Origin: Micavibrio sp. UBA2638
GTDB taxonomy: Bacteria > Pseudomonadota > Alphaproteobacteria > Micavibrionales > Micavibrionaceae
Assembly (NCBI GenBank): GCA_002359735.1
Contig: DENS01000013.1
Location: 3,634-67,633 of the forward strand
Direction of reading: 5' to 3'
DNA length: 64,000 bases
The notes beneath the pieces are model-generated. The model was not told the origin of the DNA, ran no database searches, and saw only the letters and a program-made list of their open reading frames with translations. The position numbers and the translations under genes are program-made. Positions 26,137 through 34,372 of this stretch are shown here, piece by piece. Every line of letters begins with the position of its first letter. Positions within the stretch are counted from its first letter, which is position 1.

Positions 26137-27009
26137 TTACTTACCATTAAAAGTATTCTCTATCATAAGCCCCATCATTAAACCTTTACCGGCAGCCTTC
26201 ACCCCCAAAACCTGCAAAGTGTTACTTTCAATCCAACTTTGCGTTTCGTGAATTTCTGTATCCCGGTACGCATCATCCATACAAAATAATGCGTTGGGTT
26301 TCACGTACATCGAAAGAATCGGGGCCGTTAACATTCTAGCGAAAGGAAAACCGCCCGCCCCGCCACCGGTAGGACCGTCAACAATAATCAAATCAGGACG
26401 CAATCCATCACAAGCCTCAAATAACTTATCTTCATCAAAATCATAACAGGCCAGAACTTTCTGATCCCCATCTTCAGCCACATCACCAACTTTGAAATAT
26501 GAAATTGGAAAGATAACCGGCCTAGTAATGTCTTCTGTGCCAGCCTTCTTTACAAGTTTCAATGTCTGACCCAAATAATCATCGGATTGATCTATTGTAA
26601 CGTATAGCGGGGCAATATCATCATCTTTCCATAACTCCTTCAGTTTTGCGGATAGGATAGGTGTTGAAATACCCGATCCCAGTTCTAAAACCACCTGTGG
26701 CTTGTACATCTCAAATACTTTTTTTAGGAAAATAATGCTGTCGGGTTCCATACTCCAGGCTGTATATGCATAATCATCCTTAACGGCCTGCATCACGGGA
26801 TCTTCCAACAATTCGTCCATATACGCCTGCTCGAAATTAACAGCCGGAAATAAACCGCGCCGTGGATCACCAGCACGCTTTCGCAACTTTGTATATTCAC
26901 CAAATGGAATTAAATCCGTGGTTAAATGTCGCTCTTGCGGCTCCAGCGGGTTTTTCCATTCTTTTTCAACCTTTTGCGGTAAATCCTTTACCGGAATATC
27001 CTTGCTCAT
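26137..27009 (-). CDS. Class I SAM-methyltransferase-like protein of the flagellin locus
   Basis: The 290-residue protein has a SAM-binding-type fold: VVLELGSGIST (about 107-117, motif I), an acidic strand end VTID (about 127-130), and DLIIVDGPTGGG (about 196-207) in the post-motif position. An upstream in-frame start at 27210 would overlap the glycosyltransferase gene by about 200 nt, so the ATG at 27009 with AAGGAAG before it is chosen. It is four bases after the FlmG-like gene, so the two form an operon. A role in methylating flagellin or its glycan is inferred from context only. Confidence 0.7.
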   Translation of the reverse strand: MSKDIPVKDLPQKVEKEWKNPLEPQERHLTTDLIPFGEYTKLRKRAGDPRRGLFPAVNFEQAYMDELLEDPVMQAVKDDYAYTAWSMEPDSIIFLKKVFEMYKPQVVLELGSGISTPILSAKLKELWKDDDIAPLYVTIDQSDDYLGQTLKLVKKAGTEDITRPVIFPISYFKVGDVAEDGDQKVLACYDFDEDKLFEACDGLRPDLIIVDGPTGGGAGGFPFARMLTAPILSMYVKPNALFCMDDAYRDTEIHETQSWIESNTLQVLGVKAAGKGLMMGLMIENTFNGK

Positions 27010-27013
27010 TAAT

Positions 27014-29191
27014 CTACTTCCTTTTTTTACTTTTTTTAGGCTTTGGTTTAGAGACTTTTTTGGGCTTATTGGCGGCTTCTTTCGCATCACACCATTCACT
27101 CCACATATGGCGCAGTGCAATTTCAAGGTTTTTGGCAAAACGCGGGCCATCGACCAGGGGTGTTTTTGATACATGCTCCCGCATACCTGAGCGCAATTTG
27201 GCCAGACCATCTATATCATTCGCCCATTTTACCGCGATATCAATATAATCTTCTTCATTTTGTGCAATCCATTCCGGCATAGCTGCATTGGTTAGATGAG
27301 TAGCAGCGTGCCGTCCGGCAAAAGTTTCACTCGGGAGAGTGACAACAGGTACCCCCATCCATAAGGCCTCGCAAGTTGTTAAACCACCTGTATAAGGGTG
27401 CGGATCAAGCGCTATATCAATGCGGTTATAGACATCAAGAAACTTTTGGTGCATTTCAGCCCCTTCAATGATTACGCGATCACGGGTAATCCCGAATTTC
27501 TCAAAGGTTGTGTGAATATGATCCTGTGCAAACTCCTCATGCATTCTATTCCCTTTAAACAGAATTTTACTACCGGGTACTGCGTGCATGACTTTTGACC
27601 ATAACTCAATAGAATATGAATTGGTTTTTGCTAGATTATTCAAATTACCAAAAGTAACATATCCATTTGTTGAGGCGGGCAGGCTTTTTACATCAGGCGC
27701 ATATGTGGGTGGGTTATAGACAATATAATCATCCGGCATACGATAAAGTTTTTCAGTATACCATTTATCAACACCTTCTGGTGTTTCGATATGATCTGTA
27801 ATCAACCAATCCATTTGCTTCAGGCCAGAAGTATTAAACAGCCCCCCAACCCATTTTACTTGAACAGGCGCAGCCCGCTCTGCAATCATTTGCAAACGGC
27901 GCCCCCCTTCTGAGTGCCCTGTCATTTCAATAAGAATATCAATTTCATCCTCACGCATTCTTTCAACAACATTGTGATTAAGCACATTATCAACACCGAT
28001 CACTTTATCCATTTCTCGATAAAGCATCTCAGTTAAATAATCTTTATTATCTTCCGGTAATTCAGTGTAGCAATATAATGAAAATTGACTTTTATCTATG
28101 TGTTTTAAGGCTTGATAAATCATTTGCCCGACGGGATGAACCCTAAACCCCTTGGATATCAAACCCACACGCAATTTTTTATTCTTGGAGGCCTCATTTT
28201 CAAATTCAAGAGAAGGTTTTTCAATTATATCTACGCAAGATTCTTTGTTAAAATTTTTAATATTATTAACAAGTGTTTCTATGGAACGATTAGGCACATA
28301 GTGTTGAAAAAAGATGTAATTACTACTATGCGTGGTATACATAGTATTCTTCACTGCACTATTCCGAATAAACTCCAACCCCTCTTCAAAAAGAGGCATA
28401 GCCTCTTGCGCCTTGCCATGGTTAGCCATAACCCCGGCCTTTGAACACAAAGCCACACCATTGTGGGGATCCATCTCTAAAGCCTGGTCAAAGAACTGCT
28501 CTGCTACATAGGCGCTCCTCAAGCGCTCCATACTACTGCCAATATTAATTAATGCACTAAGGTTTTGCGGGTCGCTGCGTAAAGCAGCCAAGTAATATTC
28601 TGTCCCCTCAATCAAACTATCTGATCTGATAAAGATATTCCCCATATTATTTAAAAGATTGGCATTATCAGGATACTTCACCAATCCTTTTTGAGTGACC
28701 TCAGCGGCGCGTTTTAAATCCCTATTTTGAAGATAAAAAGAACTCATAGAAATAAAATACTCTACCCCTACCGACCCCAATGACATTATTTTTTCATTAA
28801 TGTCTTCAGCATCTTTATAACGCGAAACATTTGTAAGAGCATGAGAATAATACAAATTTAAATTCAAATGATCCGGAAAAATTTTTAATCCCTGCTCTGC
28901 AATTTTTATTGCTTCCTTAAAATACCCTGACTGAACATCAGCGCGCACGCCTGTAGAGTAAACGTCAACCTGTTCAGCCCCCAAATCAGCAAGTTTATGG
29001 CATATTTCAGAGCAATTCCTGTACTCCTCTAGCAGGTAATAATACTGCGCCAAAGCGAACATCTTAGTGTAATCTTTTGGGTGTGTTATTAAGTGATTTT
29101 TTATTTCTGTGATCGTCTCTTGAATTTCTCGAAGAGTTTTAGTTTGTTTTACAATGTCACTCATATTTCCCACGTTATCAATTATCTGCAA
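27014..29191 (-). CDS. flmG: TPR-GT41 protein O-glycosyltransferase, FlmG-like flagellin modifier
   Basis: The 725-residue protein has helical TPR repeats (about 20-300; GTEYYLAALRSDPQNLSALI is a clear repeat) followed by a GT41/OGT-like catalytic region (about 330-715). Key blocks are RVHPVGQMIYQAL (a basic and His-containing loop), VQVKWVGGLFNTSGL, YVTFGNLNNLAKTN and HPYTGGLTTCEALWMGVPVV, followed by the C-terminal TPLVDGPRFAKNLEIALR, as in O-GlcNAc-transferase family enzymes. Caulobacter FlmG has this TPR-GT41 design and glycosylates flagellins. It diverges from the flagellin gene across 139 bp, supporting the same job. The Lys-rich tail may be disordered. Confidence 0.85.
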   Translation of the reverse strand: MQIIDNVGNMSDIVKQTKTLREIQETITEIKNHLITHPKDYTKMFALAQYYYLLEEYRNCSEICHKLADLGAEQVDVYSTGVRADVQSGYFKEAIKIAEQGLKIFPDHLNLNLYYSHALTNVSRYKDAEDINEKIMSLGSVGVEYFISMSSFYLQNRDLKRAAEVTQKGLVKYPDNANLLNNMGNIFIRSDSLIEGTEYYLAALRSDPQNLSALINIGSSMERLRSAYVAEQFFDQALEMDPHNGVALCSKAGVMANHGKAQEAMPLFEEGLEFIRNSAVKNTMYTTHSSNYIFFQHYVPNRSIETLVNNIKNFNKESCVDIIEKPSLEFENEASKNKKLRVGLISKGFRVHPVGQMIYQALKHIDKSQFSLYCYTELPEDNKDYLTEMLYREMDKVIGVDNVLNHNVVERMREDEIDILIEMTGHSEGGRRLQMIAERAAPVQVKWVGGLFNTSGLKQMDWLITDHIETPEGVDKWYTEKLYRMPDDYIVYNPPTYAPDVKSLPASTNGYVTFGNLNNLAKTNSYSIELWSKVMHAVPGSKILFKGNRMHEEFAQDHIHTTFEKFGITRDRVIIEGAEMHQKFLDVYNRIDIALDPHPYTGGLTTCEALWMGVPVVTLPSETFAGRHAATHLTNAAMPEWIAQNEEDYIDIAVKWANDIDGLAKLRSGMREHVSKTPLVDGPRFAKNLEIALRHMWSEWCDAKEAANKPKKVSKPKPKKSKKRK

Positions 29192-29330
29192 ATGTGATCA
29201 TAACAAAAAATACCACTTGCGCATAAAATATTTACTGCTTGTTAATACTTTTAATGATAGTATCAAATATGAGCTCAAGGAAATAGAGCTTCTAAACACA
29301 TAAATCTAAACCTAGGAAAGGAATAGAATC

Positions 29331-30581
29331 ATGACTGGTGATGTAGCACTAACCTCCGCCCTGCGGAACAACCTACTAACTCTCCAAAACACACAAAGAC
29401 AGGCCGATGAAACACAGTTTCGTCTAGCGACTGGTAAAAAGGTGAATTCAGCCCTTGATAATCCGCTGAACTTCTTCCGTGCCCAGTCCTTCGGGAACCG
29501 TGCCAGCGACCTGACCACGCTTTTGGATGGTATCAATCTATCTGTCAGAACGATCGAGGAAGCCGACAAAGGTATTACCGCGATTAACAGCCTGCTAGAT
29601 ACAGCTGAATCTATCGTCGATGAAGCGAAGTCTGCGTATAATGGTTCATCAACATCTGTTGCCAACATCCGTGGTCTTAGTACCGATGGTGGCGCGGCCG
29701 CAGCAGGTACAGCATTATCTGCACTTAATGGCGGTATTAAAGAGTTTGCCGCTGGCGACACTCTGGATATCGATGTCGAAGCCTTTGGTACAACACTTGC
29801 GACTGCAAATGTGACCGCAGGGGACAGTATCACTGACCTTGTGGCTGCAATTAATGCTATAACGCTTGCTGGTGGTGACCAACCACTTCTTGCAGCATTC
29901 AGTGCAACTGACCAAGCTATTACCATTGATGTTAATACCGGCGGTAACTTTGACGTTTCCGATGTCGAAAACGTAAAGATTACTGTCAACGATGGTACTG
30001 CCACAAATGATGAGGACGCTGCCATTAACTTCGGTGGAACAATTGTTCGTGACTCTTCTGGCGAAACAACTATCTATTCCGGTCTTTATAGTCAGGTACA
30101 GAACCTGCAGGATCGTTATGATAAAATTCTGACAGAAATTACAGCAACGGCCAATGACTCCAGCTTTAATGGCATCAACCTGTTGAAAGGGAACGACCTG
30201 CTAACAGTCTTCAACGAAGACGGCACAAGTAACTTGTCAACAACCGGGGATGACTTGACAGCCGAAGGTCTTTCTCTATCGACTGCCGACTTCACTTCAC
30301 GCACTAATGTCGACACTCGTTCAGGTGAGCTGAGCAGCGCGACAACAACAGTTCGTAACTTCGGTAGCTTGATTGCGACAGACTTGTCATTGATCCAGAC
30401 ACGCCGCGACTTTACAGAGTCTACAATTGAGACACTGAAAGCCGGTGCGGATGACCTGACATTGGCAGATCTGAACGAAGAAGGTGCAAACTTGCTTGCT
30501 CTGCAGACAAGACAGCAGCTGGGAACAACATCCCTGTCTCTGGCATCTCAGGCTCAACAGAGCGTACTTCGTCTATTCTAA
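29331..30581 (+). CDS. fliC: Flagellin
   Basis: The 416-residue flagellin has conserved D0/D1 ends. The N-terminal ALRNNLLTLQNTQRQADETQ and RLATGKKVNSALDNPLNFF lead into DLTTLLDGINLSVRTIEEAD. The C-terminus ends with LLALQTRQQLGTTSLSLASQ. A variable, Asp/Thr-rich centre (about 110-240) is exposed on the filament and offers many Ser/Thr sites for O-glycosylation by the neighbouring GT41 enzyme. It has no cysteine. It has a strong ribosome site (GGAAAGGA) and a terminator at 30614-30645. It is the only flagellin gene seen here. Confidence 0.96.
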   Translation: MTGDVALTSALRNNLLTLQNTQRQADETQFRLATGKKVNSALDNPLNFFRAQSFGNRASDLTTLLDGINLSVRTIEEADKGITAINSLLDTAESIVDEAKSAYNGSSTSVANIRGLSTDGGAAAAGTALSALNGGIKEFAAGDTLDIDVEAFGTTLATANVTAGDSITDLVAAINAITLAGGDQPLLAAFSATDQAITIDVNTGGNFDVSDVENVKITVNDGTATNDEDAAINFGGTIVRDSSGETTIYSGLYSQVQNLQDRYDKILTEITATANDSSFNGINLLKGNDLLTVFNEDGTSNLSTTGDDLTAEGLSLSTADFTSRTNVDTRSGELSSATTTVRNFGSLIATDLSLIQTRRDFTESTIETLKAGADDLTLADLNEEGANLLALQTRQQLGTTSLSLASQAQQSVLRLF

Positions 30582-30613
30582 TCAGAATAAGGTTGAAAAT
30601 AAATTCATGGATC

Positions 30614-30645
30614 AAGGCCGGTTTTTTTCCGGCCTTTTTCTTTTC
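30614..30645 (+). terminator. Intrinsic terminator after flagellin
   Basis: AAGGCCGG (30614-30621) pairs with CCGGCCTT (30629-30636) around a 7-T loop, followed by a T-rich tail. It separates the flagellin transcript from flbT-flaF. Confidence 0.9.
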
Positions 30646-30685
30646 CCTCATCTATCGCTTTTTCTTTATTTCCCCCAGGAAACTG

Positions 30686-30694
30686 TGGTATAAT
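30686..30694 (+). promoter_or_regulatory. Extended -10 promoter of flbT-flaF
   Basis: TGGTATAAT is an extended -10 element (TG, one base, TATAAT) with no good -35. It lies about 53 bp before flbT, after the flagellin terminator. Confidence 0.5.
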
Positions 30695-30746
30695 TAACTT
30701 ATATATAGGCAGAAAGCCGCATCCAAAACAGAAAGGAAGAAATCCT

Positions 30747-31187
30747 ATGGCACTCGTAATCGATTTAAAACCAGGTGAAAAAATATTAATTGGCGAAGCC
30801 GTCATCACCAATGACAGCCAGCGCACACGCTTGCATATTGCAGGCGATGCCCCCATCTTACGCGAAAAAGATGTCATGAAAGAGGAAGACGCAAACAGCC
30901 CCTGCAAACGCATATATTTCACAATTCAGGCTATGTACCTATCACAGACCCCCGAAAGCCTGCATAAGGCATATTTCGATATGGTTGACGAAGTACAAAA
31001 AGCAGCCCCCTCTTGTGCTATCTTCATCACACAAATCAACAAAGAAATTATCAATGACCGTTATTACAAAGCAATGAAGCTGGGCAAACAATTGATAGAG
31101 CATGAAGAAGAGCTTATCAACACAGCCCTGGGCAAAAGCACTGCACAGACAAAAACAGAACAAAACAACCAAGCTGCGGAGGGGTAA
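30747..31187 (+). CDS. flbT: Flagellin synthesis repressor FlbT
   Basis: The 146-residue protein is FlbT: it begins with the family strand LVIDLKPGEKILIGEAVITN and has RLHIAGDAPILREKDVM then RIYFTIQAMYLSQTPESLH. FlbT binds the leader of flagellin mRNA and represses its translation or stability until the hook is complete. AGGAAG precedes the ATG. It is 6 bp before flaF, and the pair lies just downstream of the flagellin gene they regulate. Confidence 0.95.
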   Translation: MALVIDLKPGEKILIGEAVITNDSQRTRLHIAGDAPILREKDVMKEEDANSPCKRIYFTIQAMYLSQTPESLHKAYFDMVDEVQKAAPSCAIFITQINKEIINDRYYKAMKLGKQLIEHEEELINTALGKSTAQTKTEQNNQAAEG

Positions 31188-31193
31188 AAAAAC

Positions 31194-31676
31194 ATGAACA
31201 ACACACCAACAAACAACCCATACGCACAAGCCGCTGGAGCGTACGGTTCTAACGCACAAAAACATACACCCGATCAACGGGAACTTGAAGGACGCGTCTT
31301 GCTTAAGGCGGCACGCATGATGAAAGACCTGCAAGATGACTGGAAAAATGTAAATTCAGAAATACTGGACGCAGCATTACGCTATAACCGCCAGATATGG
31401 ATGATGTTTTATGATACGGCCATCGAAAACTCTGAAAATGAAAAGCGCCCGGATGATTTACGTAGCAATATCATCAATCTAGCCAACTTCATCTTTAAAC
31501 GTGAAGTGGAAATCATGGCCGATAAAGATAGAAATCCGGAAAAACTTGATGCACTCATAAACATCAACAGAGAAATTGCGGCCGGCCTTATGGGCTCTAA
31601 AAACGCAGCAGCACAAAAAGAGGAAACGCCAGCGCCGCAACAAACACCTGATATAACAACGGACACAAAGTCATAA
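31194..31676 (+). CDS. flaF: Flagellin synthesis activator FlaF
   Basis: The 160-residue helical protein begins with NNPYAQAAGAYG, the usual FlaF start (YxxAxxAY). It continues with RELEGRVLLKAARMMKDLQD, ALRYNRQIWMMFYD and RSNIINLANFIFKREVEIM. FlaF promotes flagellin secretion and opposes FlbT. It is six bases after flbT in the same transcript. The last 25 residues are a Gln/Thr-rich tail. Confidence 0.95.
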   Translation: MNNTPTNNPYAQAAGAYGSNAQKHTPDQRELEGRVLLKAARMMKDLQDDWKNVNSEILDAALRYNRQIWMMFYDTAIENSENEKRPDDLRSNIINLANFIFKREVEIMADKDRNPEKLDALININREIAAGLMGSKNAAAQKEETPAPQQTPDITTDTKS

Positions 31677-31695
31677 AGCCAGCAGACATTATACA

Positions 31696-31717
31696 GGGGC
31701 CATTTATTTACGGCCCC
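31696..31717 (+). terminator. Weak hairpin after flaF
   Basis: GGGGCC (31696-31701) pairs with GGCCCC (31712-31717) around a 10-nt loop. There is no T tract, so termination efficiency is uncertain. Confidence 0.4.
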
Positions 31718-31776
31718 ACTATACGTAACGCCATTACACTGCGGCCTATACTTCGAATACAATAAAATTTCCAAAT

Positions 31777-31802
31777 AAAAAAGCAGCCTATAAGCAGGCC
31801 GC
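31777..31802 (-). terminator. Terminator after the FlaG-like gene
   Basis: On the minus strand a 7-bp stem with one A/C mismatch (31783-31789 with 31796-31802) is followed by six T residues and ATTT. It lies 28 bp after the stop codon of the gene at 31830. Confidence 0.6.
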
Positions 31803-31829
31803 CCTTAACAAAACATACTTTATGCTTTT

Positions 31830-32348
31830 TTAAGCTATAACGCTCACCGATCCACTGGACTGAGCGCCAGATAAAGCCCCTGCCGCAAAAGCTGCAGACG
31901 CAACTTGCGCTTCAGCAGTGCGCGATCCACTAGAATTACCAGCAGAAACAATCACTTGAGATTCGGTTGATGCATTATCAATCTGCGACGCACCAGAGCC
32001 CTCTCCTCGTGCTGAAGTCACTGGCTGACCGGAACGATCAGTAGCAGCTGCCTGACGAATGGACTGCGCCTCAATTTCGGCCTGAGCAGCACGCGCCCGC
32101 AAAGTGGTCTCAGATGGAAACTGTCTTTGCACCTCACCGGTACTAGAGTCCCGGATCTGCAGAACAGCTTTCTGAAAATTTGTGTCAATGTCGATGAAAG
32201 GACTAATATATGGCGCCAATTGCAATTCCACGCCTTCACCCTCTACCGCAGCGGTAGAGAGAGAATTCAAGCGATCTTGCTGGCTTTGATCCACATTCGA
32301 ACGGAGCAAAGAAGCATTCGCAACGGCTGAATTTACTGCTTCAATCAT
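31830..32348 (-). CDS. FlaG-like flagellar protein
   Basis: The 172-residue protein has one recognisable block at about residues 45-85: YISPFIDIDTNFQKAVLQIR followed by STGEVQRQFPSE. This matches the FlaG pattern of a hydrophobic strand, then D-x-x-TGEV-x-RQ-x-P. The C-terminal half is Ser/Ala/Gln-rich, and the protein has no cysteine. FlaG affects filament length in some bacteria. It is divergent from fliF with its own sigma-70 promoter. The FlaG assignment rests on one short block, so it is moderate. Confidence 0.6.
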   Translation of the reverse strand: MIEAVNSAVANASLLRSNVDQSQQDRLNSLSTAAVEGEGVELQLAPYISPFIDIDTNFQKAVLQIRDSSTGEVQRQFPSETTLRARAAQAEIEAQSIRQAAATDRSGQPVTSARGEGSGASQIDNASTESQVIVSAGNSSGSRTAEAQVASAAFAAGALSGAQSSGSVSVIA

Positions 32349-32410
32349 AATACTTTCCCTAACCAGAAGAACATCTAAAAACCCATTTATAGATAAACTT
32401 CTCTATTATC

Positions 32411-32439
32411 ATCATAACGCGGCAGATGACAAAAGTCAA
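32411..32439 (-). promoter_or_regulatory. Sigma-70 promoter of the FlaG-like gene
   Basis: On the minus strand TTGACT and TATGAT are separated by exactly 17 bp, the best housekeeping promoter seen in the window. The leader is about 55 nt. Confidence 0.7.
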
Positions 32440-32484
32440 GAAAATACAACTTTAGAAAATCACCGGAGTTACAATTATAGAAAA

Positions 32485-32500
32485 TGGCACATTAAATGCA
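32485..32500 (+). promoter_or_regulatory. Sigma-54-type site upstream of fliF
   Basis: TGGCACATTAAATGCA has a strong TGGCAC -24 element and exact spacing to the -12 GC. It is about 200 bp from fliF, an unusually long leader, and the DnaA box and sigma-70-like site lie between them. Confidence 0.6.
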
Positions 32501-32562
32501 AAGACACAAAATAATAGGCACAAAACGAGAGGTTTGTTCGATTATGGATATATCTGGGGATT

Positions 32563-32571
32563 TTATCCACA
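32563..32571 (+). promoter_or_regulatory. DnaA box upstream of fliF
   Basis: TTATCCACA is a perfect DnaA box, six bases before the -35 of the putative fliF sigma-70 promoter. A single box does not make an origin; a regulatory role is possible. Confidence 0.45.
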
Positions 32572-32576
32572 GGCGG

Positions 32577-32606
32577 TTGGAAAAATGCAAAAAAACGTAC
32601 TATACT
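32577..32606 (+). promoter_or_regulatory. Sigma-70-like promoter of fliF
   Basis: TTGGAA and TATACT are separated by 18 bp, about 95 bp before the fliF GTG. It may give early expression of the fliF operon independently of the sigma-54 site. Confidence 0.5.
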
Positions 32607-32701
32607 ATAAAGTGGTGAGGTCATGATTCGCCTGCGAACAAAATGCCGCCTCCTGCTCTTGGGGGATCAGGTTGCACAACAAACAAGGTTAAGAATTTAC
32701 A

Positions 32702-34351
32702 GTGAATAATTTTCTTGAGACATTAAAACAGCTGGGGCCATCAAGATTAGCCATTATGGGCGCTATAATGCTCGGGCTCATGATGTTCTTTGTGTTTGCA
32801 TCCATTCGCGCGACAGCCCCGAATATGAAGTTGTTATATGAAGACCTGTCAACCATCGATTCCAGTGCGGTTGCCGCAAGTCTGGAAAGCAGTCAAATCC
32901 CCTATGAAGTATCAGCCGATGGCACCCGCATCCTGGTGCAGGAAGATCAGGTCGGAAAGGCGCGAATGCTGTTGGCTCAGGAAGGCCTGCCCAATGGTGG
33001 CTCGCTAGGATATGAGATATTTGACAATCAATCCGGGTTTGGAACCACGAATTTTGTACAAAACATTAATCAGGTGCGCGCGCTGGAAGGCGAGTTGTCC
33101 CGGACCATCAGTTCCCTTGAAAATATCCGTAGCGCACGCGTACATCTGGTTCTTCCGAAACGGGAACTATTCAGCCGCGAATCACGCGAAGCAAGCGCCA
33201 GTGTTTTTCTAGGTATTCGCCCCGGTGCAAAAGTATCTCGAGAAGAAATTACGGCTATCCAATCCTTGATTGCCTCGGCGGTACCGGAGCTGGAGGTCAA
33301 AAATGTCTCTCTTATTGATAGCAATGGAAACTTACTGGCCCAAGGCGGTCAGGAAGGGGCGGACCTATTATCCATGAAGGCCGAAGAGCGCCGCCTGAAT
33401 TATGAGCAACAATTGATCCGCAAGGTCGAAGATCAGGTTGCGCGAGTCGTTGGTTTTGGTAATGTTCGCGCCACAGTCACTGCGGAAATGAGCTTCGACC
33501 GTGTCAGCACGAACGAAGAACTTTTTGATCCAGAAAGTCAGGTTGTACGTTCATCGCAAGTAACCGAAGAAAACAATCTGGAACGCGAACCACAGGATAG
33601 AGATGTATCGGTTGAAAACAACCTTCCCGGAATTGGCGGAGACTTATTAGCCGATGGTCAAGAACCGTCCCTTGAAAGCAATCGCCTGGAAGAGGTAACC
33701 AATTTTGAAATTAGCCGTACCGTACGTAGCACCGTACGTGAAGTCGGAGAAATTCGTCGCCTAAATGTCGCCGTGTTGGTTGACGGGCGCTACACCACTG
33801 ATGAAGAAGGCAACGAAACATATGCCCCGCGCAGCGAACAAGAAATGGAACAAATTCGCGCTCTTATTCGTACAGCCGTTGGCCTGGATGAAATGCGTGG
33901 TGACTCACTGGAAGTCGTCAATATGCAATTTGCTGACATTGATACCGATGAGGACATTTTAGATGAAAGCCTGTTATTTGGCTTTGAGAAGAGTGACCTG
34001 CTGGATACGGCCGAAATCCTGACAATCGCTATAATGATTGTGCTTGTCGTCTTATTGGTATTACAGCCAATGGTTAGCCGCCTAATGGATACCCAAGGCG
34101 AAGACATCGATGAAAGCCTTGAAGCAGACCTTCTGGCGCCAAGGGCAGAAAGCCCGGCGCTGGCCGCACCAGCCGGGGGCACAGATTCTGACGATAATGA
34201 GCCGGAAGAAGAAGATTCTATGATTAAAATTGCCGGTGTTGATGGTAAGGTTAAGGCATCCTCCATCCGTAAGGTGGAAGAGATTGTCGAAAATTATCCT
34301 GCTGAAACGGTTTCTGTTCTGAGAAGCTGGATGACACAGGAAAACCAATAA
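32702..34351 (+). CDS. fliF: Flagellar MS-ring protein FliF
   Basis: The 549-residue protein has an N-terminal membrane helix (about 16-36), the ring-building motifs (LYEDLSTIDSSAVAASLES; EGELSRTISSLENIRSARVH; PGAKVSREEITAIQSLIASA), a second membrane helix (about 437-460), and a cytoplasmic acidic C-terminus ending with the FliG-binding helices (RKVEEIVENYPAETVSVLRS). It is the MS-ring scaffold on which the motor is built. The start is GTG. It heads the fliF-fliG-fliH-fliN-motA operon. Confidence 0.97.
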   Translation: MNNFLETLKQLGPSRLAIMGAIMLGLMMFFVFASIRATAPNMKLLYEDLSTIDSSAVAASLESSQIPYEVSADGTRILVQEDQVGKARMLLAQEGLPNGGSLGYEIFDNQSGFGTTNFVQNINQVRALEGELSRTISSLENIRSARVHLVLPKRELFSRESREASASVFLGIRPGAKVSREEITAIQSLIASAVPELEVKNVSLIDSNGNLLAQGGQEGADLLSMKAEERRLNYEQQLIRKVEDQVARVVGFGNVRATVTAEMSFDRVSTNEELFDPESQVVRSSQVTEENNLEREPQDRDVSVENNLPGIGGDLLADGQEPSLESNRLEEVTNFEISRTVRSTVREVGEIRRLNVAVLVDGRYTTDEEGNETYAPRSEQEMEQIRALIRTAVGLDEMRGDSLEVVNMQFADIDTDEDILDESLLFGFEKSDLLDTAEILTIAIMIVLVVLLVLQPMVSRLMDTQGEDIDESLEADLLAPRAESPALAAPAGGTDSDDNEPEEEDSMIKIAGVDGKVKASSIRKVEEIVENYPAETVSVLRSWMTQENQ

Positions 34352-34372
34352 AGGCATGGGCGGGAGTAATTA

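Noticed and set aside
26137..27210. Longer start (27210) for the methyltransferase gene
   Set aside because: It would overlap the glycosyltransferase coding region by about 200 nt and lacks a ribosome site; the ATG at 27009 has AAGGAAG.
29312..30025. 237-codon minus-strand frame opposite flagellin
   Set aside because: A shadow of the flagellin gene; no ribosome site, and the composition mirrors flagellin codons.
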